Shown one piece after another: positions 6,878 to 17,123 of a stretch of DNA of 64,000 nucleotides (the stretch's first letter is position 1; each line of letters opens with the position of its first letter). The stretch comes from CAVXHQ01 sp963789535. GTDB lineage: Bacteria > Pseudomonadota > Alphaproteobacteria > Rhodobacterales > Rhodobacteraceae. The notes under the pieces were generated by a model that worked only from the letters and a program-made list of their open reading frames with translations, was not told the origin of the DNA and ran no database searches. Location: assembly GCA_963789535.1 (NCBI GenBank), contig CAWBKU010000002.1, forward strand, positions 1 to 64,000, written 5' to 3'. A program made the translations under genes and the position numbers.

Positions 6878-8420
6878 ATGAAAGACGAATATAAAAAGAG
6901 TGCTGGGATACTGCGGGCGCTGATCTATTGCCGTGTTTCTTCGACAAAACAGCGCGTTGAGGGCAGCGGTCTTGAAAGCCAAGAGCAACGCTGCCGCGCC
7001 TATGCTGAAGAGAAGGGCTACGAAGTCGAAGCGGTTTTCCCTGATGATGTCAGCGGCGGCAGCGACTTCATAAAGCCGCCTGGCATGGTGGCGCTGCTCA
7101 GCTACATTGATGCGCAGAAGAGCAAACCGTATGTGGTCATCTTTGATGACCTCAAACGGTTTGCGCGCGATACTGAATTTCATTTGAAGCTTCGCCGCGA
7201 GTTTGTGACGCGCGGCGCAGTGATTGATTGCCTCAAATTTCGAATTGAGGATACGCCTGAAGGCAAATTCATCGAAACAATTATTGCGGCACAAGGGGAA
7301 CTTGAGCGGGAGCAAAACCGCCGCCAAGTTGTCCAAAAGATGAAGGCGCGCGTTGAAAACGGTTTTTGGGTTTTCCGCGCACCTGTAGGCTATCGTTATA
7401 AGAATTCTTCATCAAGCGGTGGGAAAGTGCTTGTTCCTGACGAAGTGCTTGCGCCCATTGTGCGCGATGCACTTGAAGGCTTCGCCATCGGTCGCTTTGC
7501 ATCTCAGGCTGAAGTGCTGCGCTTCCTTGAGCATAATCCTCAATTTCCTAAAGACAGGAAGGATGGATCAATTCGACCCATGACTATCAGTCGTCTTTTA
7601 AGGAAGGTTGTCTATGCAGGGTATGTTGAAGCGCCAAAATGGGGCATCAAGCTTCGTAAGGGTCAGCACGACGGTCTTATCAGCTTTGAAACGCATCAGT
7701 TAATTTTGGAGCATCTTGAGGGGCGCAAGCGTCGCCCTGCTGCTCGGGCAGATTATAACGAGGATTTCCCTTTGCGAGGCTTTGTGCTGTGCGACTGTTG
7801 CAGCAATGCAATGACGGCTGCATGGTCAAAAGGGAAGTATCGTCATTATCCTTACTATTTCTGTATGACGCGCGGTTGTGAAGCCAAGAGTAAATCAGTC
7901 CCTCGCGCAAAGATTGAAGAAGGCCTTGCGGAGATCATTAAGGGCCTTCAACCTGCCAAGGGTTTGTTTGATTTGGCAAAGGCGATGTTGCGAGATGCGT
8001 GGGACGTGCGATTGGCTGCGGCTCATGGTGACAAAGAAGCCATTCACGCACAGCTGCGTGAAACTGAACGCCAAATGGAAGGGCTGCTTGACCGTATAGT
8101 GGATGCGAACAGCGCCTCAATCGTTAGCGCGTATGAATCAAGAATTGAAAAGCTTGAGCAAAAGAAAACTGTTCTCAACGAACGGCTTGAGAAATCCGTT
8201 CCTAAAAAGGGACGGCTGGAGGACTGTATCGAACTCTCATTGCAATTCCTGTCAAAGCCTTGGTTTCTATACGAGAAAGGCGATCACGTCATGCGTCAGA
8301 CTATCCTCAGATTGGCATTTTCAGAACCTCTGAGGTATGCCCCGAACGGGGCGTATCGAACACCAGAATTAGCGTTTCCGTTTAAGTACTTAGCGGGAAT
8401 TTCGGGATCAAAAAGCGAAA

Positions 8421-8431
<11 letters not shown>
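6878..8431 (+). CDS. Large serine recombinase / site-specific integrase
   Basis: This is a 517-residue large serine recombinase. The N-terminal resolvase domain (residues about 10-160) has the catalytic Ser in YCRVSS and the arginine-bearing segments GSGLESQEQRCRAY and DDLKRFARD. A recombinase domain follows, then a zinc ribbon (CDCCSNAM ... CMTRGCEAK, about residues 305-340) and a C-terminal coiled coil. The start at 6878 has GGAGGT upstream. The last codons (MVL stop) lie inside the 3' end of the opposing tRNA-Thr, as expected when an element has integrated at the tRNA end. It is AT-richer than the core genes. Confidence 0.9.
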
Positions 8432-8495
<64 letters not shown>

Positions 8496-8647
8496 ATGTC
8501 GCGGCCTTTTACCCCGCGCGGTCATGAGCGCAAGAGAGAAAATCGGGGCCCGCCGGGGCCCGTCGGGGATCGCCGGCCGCTGTCGCCGGTGTCGGGGCGG
8601 GCGTCCGGGCCTATAGACCTCTGGGGCGGGCCGCGGTAGGAAGCGGC

Positions 8648-8833
8648 ATGAAGATGCCCCGTCAGGTTCCGCCGAGCACCCAGGAACGCAGTGTGCGCCT
8701 CAAAGCGGCGTTGCAGGCCAATATCGCGCGGCGCAAGCAGGCGGCGGCGGTGCGGCAGGAGGCGGACAGGGGCGCCGGTGCGGTCGGCGACGCGGACCGC
8801 GACGCCGTTCGGGACGGGGCCGACGAGAGCTGA
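8648..8833 (+). CDS. Small basic hypothetical protein (61 aa)
   Basis: The start at 8648 follows AGGAA at normal spacing. The N-terminal half reads MPRQVPPSTQERSVRLKAAL and continues with LQANIARRKQA, a pattern I recall from short proteins between tRNA-Thr and murA in related genomes; the C-terminal half is acidic. No function is known to me. Confidence 0.6.
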   Translation: MKMPRQVPPSTQERSVRLKAALQANIARRKQAAAVRQEADRGAGAVGDADRDAVRDGADES

Positions 8834-8890
8834 ACCGAACGCCGGGACATACAACCGGCGACCGTCCAGAAAGTAGAGGGGCAGATCTGC

Positions 8891-10160
8891 ATGGATTCCA
8901 TTCTGGTGACGGGGGGCGCGACCCTCTCGGGGCAGATACCCATCGCGGGGGCCAAGAACGCCTGTCTGGCGCTGATGCCCGCGACGCTTGCTGAGCGAGG
9001 AGCCGCTGACCCTTACCAATGCGCCGCGGCTGTCGGACATCGCGACGATGACCACCTTGTTGCAGTCGCTGGGGTCCGAGGTTTCGGTGATGAGCCAGGG
9101 CAAGGTGCTGGTCATGTCGAGCCATGGCGCCGCCGAGACGCGGGCCGATTATGATATCGTGCGCAAGATGCGGGCGTCGAACCTGGTGCTCGGCCCGCTA
9201 CTGGCGCGGCATCACCATGCCGAGGTCTCGTTGCCCGGCGGCTGCGCGATCGGTGCGCGGCCGATGGACATCCACATCGACGCGCTGACCTGCATGGGCG
9301 CCGAGATCGAGCTGCGCGACGGCTATCTGCATGCGACGACGCAAGGCGGCCTCAGGGGTGCGGTGGTGCCGCTGCGGTTCGCCAGCGTCGGGGCGACCGA
9401 GAACGTCCTCATGGCCGCGACGCTGGCCAAGGGGACGACGGTGATCGAGAACGCGGCGCGCGAGCCCGAGATCGTCGACCTCGCGACCTGCCTGCGCCGG
9501 ATGGGCGCGCAGATCGAGGGCGAGGGCACCAGCCGGATCGAGGTGCAGGGCGTCGACCGTCTGGGCGGAGCCACCCATCCGGTCGTGACCGACCGGATCG
9601 AACTTGGCACCTATATGCTGGCGCCGGTCTTTACCGGCGGCGAGGTCGAGTGCCTTGGCGGGCGGATCGACCTGCTGGCGGCGTTTTGCGAACGGCTCGA
9701 TGCGGCGGGGATCTCGGTGAGCGAGACCGACAAGGGCCTCAAGGTCACGCTGAAGGGCGACCGGCCGCGGGCCGTCGACGTGGTGACGGAACCGTTCCCC
9801 GGCTTTCCCACCGATTTGCAGGCGCAGATGATGGCGATGCTGTGCCTCGCAGAGGGCACGAGCGTCCTCGAGGAGCGCATCTTCGAGAACCGGTTCATGC
9901 ATGCGCCCGAACTGATGCGGATGGGCGCGCGGATCGAGGTGTCGGGCGGCCACGCGACGGTTACGGGCGTCGAGCGGCTCAAGGGGGCGCCGGTGATGGC
10001 GACGGATCTGCGCGCGAGCGTGTCGCTGATCCTCGCGGGCCTTGCCGCCGAGGGGCAGACGCAGGTGAACCGGGTCTATCATCTCGACCGGGGATACGAG
10101 CATGTCGAGGACAAGCTGAGTGCCGTGGGCGCCCGCATCGAACGGGTGCCGGGCCGGTGA
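8891..10160 (+). pseudogene. murA: UDP-N-acetylglucosamine 1-carboxyvinyltransferase, one-base frameshift
   Basis: MurA adds enolpyruvate to UDP-GlcNAc, the first committed step of peptidoglycan synthesis. The first 33 residues (MDSILVTGGATLSGQIPIAG then AKNACLALMPATL) are in one frame, and the rest, starting LSEEPLTLTNAPRLSDI, is in the next. One extra T at about 8988 (GCTTG in place of GCTG) explains the shift. Removing it gives a normal full-length MurA through DRGYEHVEDKLSAVGARIERV. The active-site Cys region expected near residue 115 reads LPGGCAIGARP here. As murA is essential, a sequence error is likelier than a dead gene unless another copy exists. Confidence 0.85.
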
Positions 10161-10628
10161 GCGATGATGTGAGGGATGCACGGTTCGAGGACGGGGCAGA
10201 GCGCCCTCTGCGCCTGCGCGCCTTCGATGCCGAGGATCTGGCGGTCCTGTCGGCGGCGGCGCAGGACGGGGTATTTCCGGCGACCGAAATGCGCTGGTCG
10301 CGCCGCGAGCGTCGGTTCGCGGTCCTGCTCAACCGGTTCCGGTGGGAGGACGATGGCGCCCGGCCCGAGAGGGTGCAGTCGGTCCTTGCGATCGAAGAGG
10401 TGCTGTCGGTGCAGAGCCAGGGCGTTCAGCCCGGCGACGAGGTGGTGCTCTCGGTGCTGAACGTCGCGTTCGAGCAGGACGGCGACGGCCCGGAAGGCAG
10501 GGTGATCCTGACGCTGGCGGGCGACGGCGCCATTGCGGTGAGCGGTCGAGGCCCTCGAGGTGGTGCTGCGCGACGTGACACGCCCCTATGCCGCGCCCTC
10601 GGGCACCGCGCCGTCGCATCCCGCCTGA
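10157..10628 (+). pseudogene. DUF2948 family protein, one-base frameshift
   Basis: The gene starts at GTG 10157, overlapping the murA stop. The product begins with DARFEDGAERPLRLRAFDAEDL and contains the family segment RRFAVLLNRFRWED. After GDGAIAVS (about 10544) one extra G moves translation into the frame of hisD. Without it the protein would end EVVLRDVTRPYAAPSG...PSHPA at 10628, as expected for the family. As written, the frame reads straight into hisD and gives an artificial long fusion. Function of DUF2948 is unknown; it is conserved next to murA and hisD in this group. Confidence 0.75.
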
Positions 10629-10648
10629 GACCGCAAGAGGAGAGCGCG

Positions 10649-11962
10649 ATGGCGCAGCGACTGAGCACCGCGGCGCCCGATTTCGAGGCGCGGTTCGCGG
10701 CCCTTCTGGGGGCCAAGCGCGAGGAGAGCGTCGATGTCGACGACGCGGCGGCGGCGATCATCGCGGAGGTCAGGGCAAGGGGCGACGCCGCCCTCTGCGC
10801 CTTGACCGGGCGGTTCGACCGGATGGTGGTGACGCCCGGGGGTCTGCGGTTCACGGCGGAGGAAATCGCCGGGTATGCGGCGCAGGTGGACGCGGCGGAC
10901 CGCGCGGCCCTCGAGCTGGCCGCCGCACGGATCGGGGCCTATCACGCGCGCCAGATGCCGCAGGACGAACGCTGGACCGACGAGGTGGGCGCGGAACTCG
11001 GCTGGCGCTGGACGCCGGTGGCGGCGGCGGGGATCTATGTGCCGGGCGGCACGGCCTCCTATCCGTCCTCGGTCCTGATGAACGCGATCCCGGCGCGGGT
11101 GGCGGGGGTGGCGCGCATCGCCATGGTCGTGCCGACGCCGGACGGGGTGGTGAACCCGCTGGTCATGCTGGCGGCACAGATCGCGGGTGTCACCGAAATC
11201 TATCGCATCGGCGGGGCGCAGGCGATTGCGGCGCTTGCCTATGGGACCGAGAGCATCGCGCCTGTGGACAAGATCACCGGGCCGGGCAACGCCTGGGTCG
11301 CGGCGGCCAAGCGGCGGGTGTTCGGGCGCGTCGGCATCGACATGATCGCGGGGCCGTCCGAAATCCTCGTCATCGCGGATGCGGACAATGAGCCCGACTG
11401 GATCGCGCTCGATCTTCTCAGCCAGGCCGAGCACGATGTCTCGGCGCAGTCGATCCTGATCACCGACGACGCCGGGCTGGCCGACAGGGTGGAGGCGGCG
11501 GTGGCGCGCCTCCTCGAGACGCTGCCGCGCCGCGCCATCGCGGCGGCGAGCTGGCGCGACAACGGCGTGGTGATCGTGGTGCGCGATCTGGACGAGGCCG
11601 CGCGCCTGTCGGACCGGTTCGCGCCCGAACATCTGGAGCTCTGCGTCGCCGACCCCGACGCGCTGGCCCTGAAAATCCGCCACGCCGGCGCAATCTTTCT
11701 CGGCGCCTGGACGCCAGAGGCGATCGGCGATTACGTCGGCGGCCCGAACCACGTGCTGCCCACCGCCCGTTCGGCGCGGTTCTCCTCGGGGCTGTCGGTG
11801 CTCGATTTCCTCAAGCGGACGACGCTGGCGCGGATGACGCCCGCCGCGCTCGCCGCCATCGGCCCCGCCGCCGAACGGCTGGCGGCGTCGGAGGGGCTGG
11901 ATGCGCATGGGCAGAGCGTGACCGCGCGGCTCGTGCGCCTGAACGAAACGCCCCGGGGGTGA
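10649..11962 (+). CDS. hisD: Histidinol dehydrogenase
   Basis: HisD oxidises histidinol to histidine in two NAD-dependent steps with a bound zinc. The 437-residue product has the expected YVPGGTASYPSSVLMNAIPA segment, the GPGNAWVAAAKR and GPSEILVIAD motifs, the zinc-ligand region SQAEHDVSAQ and the catalytic FAPEHLEL. The start at 10649 follows AAGAGGAGAG. The gene lies in the usual family order after DUF2948 and before UPF0262. Confidence 0.95.
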   Translation: MAQRLSTAAPDFEARFAALLGAKREESVDVDDAAAAIIAEVRARGDAALCALTGRFDRMVVTPGGLRFTAEEIAGYAAQVDAADRAALELAAARIGAYHARQMPQDERWTDEVGAELGWRWTPVAAAGIYVPGGTASYPSSVLMNAIPARVAGVARIAMVVPTPDGVVNPLVMLAAQIAGVTEIYRIGGAQAIAALAYGTESIAPVDKITGPGNAWVAAAKRRVFGRVGIDMIAGPSEILVIADADNEPDWIALDLLSQAEHDVSAQSILITDDAGLADRVEAAVARLLETLPRRAIAAASWRDNGVVIVVRDLDEAARLSDRFAPEHLELCVADPDALALKIRHAGAIFLGAWTPEAIGDYVGGPNHVLPTARSARFSSGLSVLDFLKRTTLARMTPAALAAIGPAAERLAASEGLDAHGQSVTARLVRLNETPRG

Positions 11963-12024
11963 GCCGCATATTGTGACCGGACGGCACCTGTCGTAGTCAC
12001 GACCGCGCAAGACAGGGGGCCGCG

Positions 12025-12492
12025 ATGAGCCGGATCAGCCATATCGACCTCGACGACAGCGGCCTGCCGCCGCCGACGCCCGAGATCGAGCAGGAGCGCC
12101 GGGTCGCGATCTTCGATCTGCTGGAGCAGAACCACTTTGCCCTGCCCACGCGAGAGGCCGAGGGGCCGTATCGCCTTGCGCTCGCGATCCGCGAGCGGCG
12201 GCTGGTCTTCGCGCTCACCTCCGAAGCGGGCGAGCCCGCCGCCGAGTTTCACCTCTCGCTCGGGCCGTTCCGGCAGGTGGTGAAGGACTATTTCCAGATC
12301 TGCGAGAGCTATTTCGCCGCCGTCAAGACGATGCCGCCGAGCCAGATCGAGACCATCGACATGGCCCGACGCGGCATCCACGACGAAGGTGCGCGGGTGT
12401 TGCAGGAACGGCTGGCGGGCAAGGCCGAGGTCGACACCGATACCGCGCGGCGCCTGTTCACCCTCATTTGCGTCCTGCATTTCGGGGGCTGA
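12025..12492 (+). CDS. UPF0262 family protein
   Basis: This 155-residue protein matches UPF0262: SRISHIDLDDSGLPPPTPEI at the N-terminus, the core segments FHLSLGPFRQVVKDYFQICE and YFAAVKTMPPSQIETIDMAR, and RLFTLICVLHF at the C-terminus. Biochemical role is unknown. It sits between hisD and the phosphatase-like gene, the standard order in Rhodobacteraceae. Confidence 0.9.
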   Translation: MSRISHIDLDDSGLPPPTPEIEQERRVAIFDLLEQNHFALPTREAEGPYRLALAIRERRLVFALTSEAGEPAAEFHLSLGPFRQVVKDYFQICESYFAAVKTMPPSQIETIDMARRGIHDEGARVLQERLAGKAEVDTDTARRLFTLICVLHFGG

Positions 12493-12496
12493 GCGG

Positions 12497-12970
12497 TTGG
12501 AGGCGCCCCCCCCCATCGCGGCGCTTCCGCAATCGGTGCTTTTCTGCTGCGATCACAATGCGGTGCGCTCGCCCATGGCCGAGGGCATCATGAAGAAATT
12601 CTATGGCACGCGCTGCTATATCCAGTCGGCGGGGGTGCACAACGATCTGGCGATCGACGGTTTCGCCATCGCGGTCTGCGCCGAACTCGGGGTCGAACTG
12701 GCGCGGCACCGGTCGCGCAGCTTCGAGGAGATGCAGGAATGGGGCGACGACCTGACCGGGTTCGACCTCATCGTGGCGCTGTCGCCCGCCTCGCAGCGGC
12801 TGGCACAGGAATTCACGCGGCTCTATCACATCGACGTTGAATACTGGCCGATCCTCGATCCGACCGGCATCGGAGAGGCGCGCGAGGCGAAACTCACCGC
12901 CTATCGCCAGACCCGCGACATGATCGCGGGGCGCCTGCTCGCGCGGTTCGGACCCGCGCTCGACACCTAA
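12497..12970 (+). CDS. Low-molecular-weight phosphatase family protein
   Basis: The product (about 157 residues from TTG 12497) belongs to the low-Mr protein tyrosine phosphatase/arsenate reductase fold. The P-loop lies near the N-terminus as FCCDHNAVRSPMAEG, a variant of CxxNxxRSP, and the C-terminal acid is probably in the WPILDPTG segment. The start is uncertain: TTG 12497 lies just after the UPF0262 stop at 12492 and an internal GTG at 12536 would remove the residues before the P-loop. Substrate is unknown. Confidence 0.8.
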   Translation: MEAPPPIAALPQSVLFCCDHNAVRSPMAEGIMKKFYGTRCYIQSAGVHNDLAIDGFAIAVCAELGVELARHRSRSFEEMQEWGDDLTGFDLIVALSPASQRLAQEFTRLYHIDVEYWPILDPTGIGEAREAKLTAYRQTRDMIAGRLLARFGPALDT

Positions 12971-13088
12971 GGGGGAACGGCCGGAGGGTGCGGGCGTCCC
13001 GGCGCTTTGTCTCTTGAAATATGCCTGCAACGGGCGCATCTAGGCGCCGGTTGCCGCAGCCTGCGGCGATTTCTGTACAGGAGACCTC

Positions 13089-13307
13089 ATGGCCAAGGAA
13101 GAACTGCTCGAATTCCCCGGCGTCGTTAAGGAACTCTTGCCGAATGCGACGTTCAGGGTCGAGCTGGAAAACGGCCACGAGATCATCGCACACACGGCAG
13201 GAAAATTGCGCAAGAACCGGATCCGCGTCCTCGCGGGTGACAAGGTGCAGGTCGAAATGACGCCCTATGACCTGACCAAGGGCCGCATCAACTATCGCTT
13301 CCGGTGA
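13089..13307 (+). CDS. infA: Translation initiation factor IF-1
   Basis: The 72-residue product is a single OB-fold (S1-like) domain that binds the 30S A site during initiation. It shows the family landmarks FRVELENGHEIIAHTAGK, IRVLAGDKVQVEMTPYDL and the end TKGRINYRFR. Its start follows AGGAGACC. Full length for the family. Confidence 0.97.
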   Translation: MAKEELLEFPGVVKELLPNATFRVELENGHEIIAHTAGKLRKNRIRVLAGDKVQVEMTPYDLTKGRINYRFR

Positions 13308-13326
13308 TACGGCGGCCGGGCCGACC

Positions 13327-13929
13327 GTGACGCTGACCCCCGACCTCCGGCTGCGCCTCGTGCTCGGGTCCGCATCGCAGCGCCGTCTCGACCTGCTGGC
13401 GCAGATCGGGATCGTGCCGGACGCGGTGCGCCCGCCCGACATCGACGAAACGCCGGGGCGCGCCGAACTGCCGCGCGACTACGTCAAGCGGATCGCGGGC
13501 GCGAAGGCGGCGGCGGTGGCGCTGGCCGAGGACGAAGTCGCGCTCTGCGCCGATACGACCGTGGCGCTGGGGCGGCGGATCATGGGTAAACCGGCCGATG
13601 CGGCCGAGGCGCGCGCGTTTCTGACGCTGCTGTCAGGGCGCAGGCACCGCGTCATCACTGCCGTGGCGGTGAAGCGCGGCGAACGGGTGTGGTTGAAGGA
13701 CCAGATGACCGTAGTCGAGATGAAGCGCCTGAGTGGCGCCGAGATCGACGCCTACCTCGCGACCGGCGACTGGCAGGGCAAGGCGGGCGGCTATGGCATC
13801 CAGGGGACCGCCGGGGCGTTCATCCCCTCGATCAACGGGTCGTTTACCGGGGTCGTGGGACTGCCGCTGAGTGTTGCCGTCGGACTGCTGACGGCGGCGG
13901 GCTATCCGGTCTACGGGCGCCCGGCATGA
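13327..13929 (+). CDS. maf: Maf-like nucleotide pyrophosphatase
   Basis: This 200-residue Maf family protein (GTG start at 13327) probably hydrolyses non-canonical or modified nucleoside triphosphates. It has the N-terminal LVLGSASQRR P-loop-like motif, CADTTVALGRRIMGKP, and the conserved GYGIQGTAGAFIPSINGSFTGVVGLP C-terminal segment. The stop TGA overlaps an ATG at 13926 that begins a duplicated initiation cassette leading to rng. Confidence 0.9.
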   Translation: MTLTPDLRLRLVLGSASQRRLDLLAQIGIVPDAVRPPDIDETPGRAELPRDYVKRIAGAKAAAVALAEDEVALCADTTVALGRRIMGKPADAAEARAFLTLLSGRRHRVITAVAVKRGERVWLKDQMTVVEMKRLSGAEIDAYLATGDWQGKAGGYGIQGTAGAFIPSINGSFTGVVGLPLSVAVGLLTAAGYPVYGRPA

Positions 13930-13992
13930 AGGGCCGCGCCGGAGGAGCGCAATGAAGGGTCTCACCGGAGGAGCGCAATGAAGGGCCGCACC
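13926..13992 (+). repeat. 26-bp tandem repeat carrying RBS and start codon
   Basis: Two 26-bp units (13926-13951, 13952-13977) and the first 15 bases of a third (13978-13992) are near-identical. Each full unit starts ATGAAGGG and ends with GGAGGAGCGCA, an ideal Shine-Dalgarno just before the next ATG. Each unit encodes a nine-codon mini-ORF (MKGRAGGAQ and MKGLTGGAQ) whose TGA overlaps the next ATG as ATGA. The chain is maf, mini-ORF 1, mini-ORF 2, rng, with every junction an ATGA. Confidence 0.85.
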
Positions 13993-14997
13993 ATATTTCT
14001 CGACCACCTCGGCCCGCGCGAGGCGGCGGCGCTGGTGGTCGACGGGCGGCTCGACGATCTGCTGATCGACGACGACGCGCCGCGCATCGGCACGATCTAT
14101 CGCGGGATCTGCGACCGGGCGCTGAAGGGGCAGGGCGGCATGATGCTGCGTGTGCCCGGCGGATCGGCCTGGTTGCGGACCGCCAAGGGCCTGAAGGCGG
14201 GCGAGGCGGTGCTGGTGCAGGTCACGGGCACGGCCGAGGCGGGCAAGGCGGTCCCCGTGACCGACCGCCTCTTGTTCAAGAGCCGCTATGCAATCGTCAC
14301 CCCCGCCGCCCCCGGCATCAACGTCAGCCGCCGGATCACCGACGAGGACGAGCGGATGCGCCTGATGGGCATCGCCGACGTGGCCCTCGAGGCAGAGGTA
14401 GGCCTCATCCTGCGCTCTCAGGCTCAGGGAGCCGCGGCCGACGAGATCGCCGAGGATATCGTCGCCATGGCGGATCTGGCCGCCGCGGTCCTGGCCGAGA
14501 CCGGCACCGGCCCCGAGACCCTGACCGAAGGCTACGGCCCCCACGCGCTCGCCTGGCGCGAATGGGACGCGGACGATGTCCTGACGGCGGAGGGTTGTTT
14601 TGCGGAGAACGGCGTGCTCGACCTGATCGACGCGCTCGCATCCCCACTCGTGCCGCTCGACGAGGGCGCGATGTATGTCGAGCCGACCCGTGCGCTGGTT
14701 GCCGTGGACGTGAACACCGGCGGCGATACCTCGCCCGCCGCTGCCCTCAAGGTGAACCTCGCCGCCGCCCGCGCCCTGCCGCGTGCGCTGCGGCTGCGCG
14801 GCCTCGGCGGTCAGGTGACGGTCGATTTCGCGCCGATGCCAAAAGGGCAGCGCAAGCAGCTCGAGCAATCCCTGCGCAATTCGTTCCGCAACGATCCCAT
14901 CGAGACGAGCCTCGTCGGCTGGACGCCGATGGGCCTTTATGAATTGCAGCGCAAACGCGAGCGCGCGCCGACGGCGCCGCTCCTCGGGGGGCGCTGA
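13978..14997 (+). CDS. rng: Ribonuclease E/G family protein
   Basis: This 339-residue short RNase E/G protein cleaves single-stranded RNA in rRNA or mRNA processing. It has the S1-like N-terminal part (GTIYRGICDRALKGQGGMML), the RNase H-like region and the DEGAMYVEPTRALVAVDVNTGG segment with the metal-binding Asp residues of the DNase I-like subdomain. It is shorter than E. coli RNase G (about 490 aa), as usual in this group. The start is set by the third tandem unit and is coupled to maf. yacG overlaps its stop. Confidence 0.9.
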   Translation: MKGRTIFLDHLGPREAAALVVDGRLDDLLIDDDAPRIGTIYRGICDRALKGQGGMMLRVPGGSAWLRTAKGLKAGEAVLVQVTGTAEAGKAVPVTDRLLFKSRYAIVTPAAPGINVSRRITDEDERMRLMGIADVALEAEVGLILRSQAQGAAADEIAEDIVAMADLAAAVLAETGTGPETLTEGYGPHALAWREWDADDVLTAEGCFAENGVLDLIDALASPLVPLDEGAMYVEPTRALVAVDVNTGGDTSPAAALKVNLAAARALPRALRLRGLGGQVTVDFAPMPKGQRKQLEQSLRNSFRNDPIETSLVGWTPMGLYELQRKRERAPTAPLLGGR

Positions 14998-15182
14998 TGG
15001 CCTGTCCGATCTGCGCGCGCGAGACGGAGGCGAAATTCCGCCCGTTCTGCTCGAAACGCTGCGCCGACGTGGATCTCGCGAAATGGCTGACCGGCGCCTA
15101 TGCGATCCCGGTCGAGGCGGTCGACGAGGACGACGACACGGCCTTTCCGGAAGACCCCGAGGGTGACGGGCGCCCGAACTAG
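14997..15182 (+). CDS. yacG: DNA gyrase inhibitor YacG
   Basis: The 61-residue protein has the four-cysteine zinc finger of YacG, CPIC near the N-terminus and a second CSKRCADVDLAKW segment, followed by an acidic tail (DEDDDTAFPEDPEGD). In E. coli the protein binds GyrB. Its ATG overlaps the rng TGA (TGATG), so the two are coupled. Confidence 0.93.
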   Translation: MACPICARETEAKFRPFCSKRCADVDLAKWLTGAYAIPVEAVDEDDDTAFPEDPEGDGRPN

Positions 15183-15766
15183 CCCTGCGTGGCGGCGAAG
15201 GTCGCCCAGAGTTCCTGTTGCCACAGGAGGATCGCGTCCTGCGGCCAGGTCAGCATGATGACGTTGAGCGCAAGGCCATCGCGGATCAACCAGATCGTCA
15301 GCGCCTCGAAGAAGATCACCATCGCGACAGAGGCCCAGACCGGCAACCGCGAGGCGAGCCAGAACCCCAGCATCATCATCGCGATGTCGCTCACCGAATT
15401 GATGACCGAGTTGCCGAAGTAATCCAGCGCCACGGTCGTCTCGCGGTAGCGGTTGATGATCGCGTCCGAATTTTCGGTGATTTCCCAGGCGCTCTCGACC
15501 ACCGTCGCGATGGCGAGGCGCCAACCGAACGGCAACCGCCATGCAACGAGCCAAAGGGCCCCGTAGAAGATCGGCCCGTGCAGCAGATGGCTCGGCGAAT
15601 ACCAGTCCAGCAGGTGCTGCGAGTTCTGCGCACTGATGATGTCGCCGTGCCAGAGCTTGACATAGCCACAGGTGCAGATCGGCGCGCGACCGATCGACAG
15701 CAGGTAGAACGCGGCGACCGCAACGATGGCGGCAGTGACGAGATAGGGGAGGCGGGACTGGGTCAT
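15179..15766 (-). CDS. DUF2585 / UPF0314 membrane protein
   Basis: About 195 residues with four or five hydrophobic segments. The family signature PICTCGYVKLWHG follows the first membrane segment, and SQHLLDWYSPSHLLHGPIFY and WEITENSDAIINRYRE follow. Its stop overlaps the end of the convergent yacG. The start is taken at MTQSRLPY (15766); an ATG at 15781 would add five residues. Function unknown, inner membrane. Confidence 0.85.
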   Translation of the reverse strand: MTQSRLPYLVTAAIVAVAAFYLLSIGRAPICTCGYVKLWHGDIISAQNSQHLLDWYSPSHLLHGPIFYGALWLVAWRLPFGWRLAIATVVESAWEITENSDAIINRYRETTVALDYFGNSVINSVSDIAMMMLGFWLASRLPVWASVAMVIFFEALTIWLIRDGLALNVIMLTWPQDAILLWQQELWATFAATQG

Positions 15767-15809
15767 GCGCGCATTGAACATCGTTCAAGGCGTTTGTCCA
15801 GCAACATCT

Positions 15810-16841
<1,032 letters not shown>

Positions 16842-17045
16842 CGGCGGCGATCCCCGGGGACGGTCATGTCGCCGAAGGCTGCCCCGTCTCGCGACACCGC
16901 ACAAGACCCCGAAAACCGAACCCCGGCGACGGGATCGACCGCGACGGCGGCACCCCGACGAAAGCCTATGGACACCCGAAACCGCCTCGCCTAGACAGCA
17001 GCCACCCGACGACGGCCCTGATGATTTCAGGCCCGCGTCACCGGT

Positions 17046-17120
17046 GCCCGGGTAGCTCAGGGGTAGAGCAGTGGATTGAAAATCCTCGTGTCGGTGGTTC
17101 GATTCCGCCCCTGGGCACCA
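17046..17120 (+). tRNA. tRNA-Phe (GAA)
   Basis: A complete cloverleaf with GCCCGGG acceptor, D-arm, anticodon loop reading GAA, T-arm GGTGG-TTCGATT-CCGCC and encoded CCA. Its 3' 16 bases up to the first A of ACCA are the attachment core of the island that follows; the integrase stop codon lies only three bases beyond the CCA. Confidence 0.96.
17102..17117. other. attL core in tRNA-Phe
   Basis: ATTCCGCCCCTGGGCA in the T-arm/acceptor end of tRNA-Phe is repeated exactly at 23916-23931. The pair bounds the integrated element and fits tyrosine-integrase targeting of a tRNA 3' end. Confidence 0.9.
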
Positions 17121-17123
17121 CTC

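Noticed and set aside
7780..7800. GTGCTGTG near 7785 as the far att copy of tRNA-Thr
   Set aside because: Only eight bases match and it lies within the recombinase coding sequence.
8988..8989. Programmed frameshift in murA
   Set aside because: No slippery heptamer is present and no murA is known to need one; the same +T context in pgi argues for a sequence error.
9650..11962. A single 770-codon open frame over murA, DUF2948 and hisD
   Set aside because: Its first part is out of frame with murA and it enters hisD only through the extra G in the DUF2948 gene; hisD has its own start at 10649.
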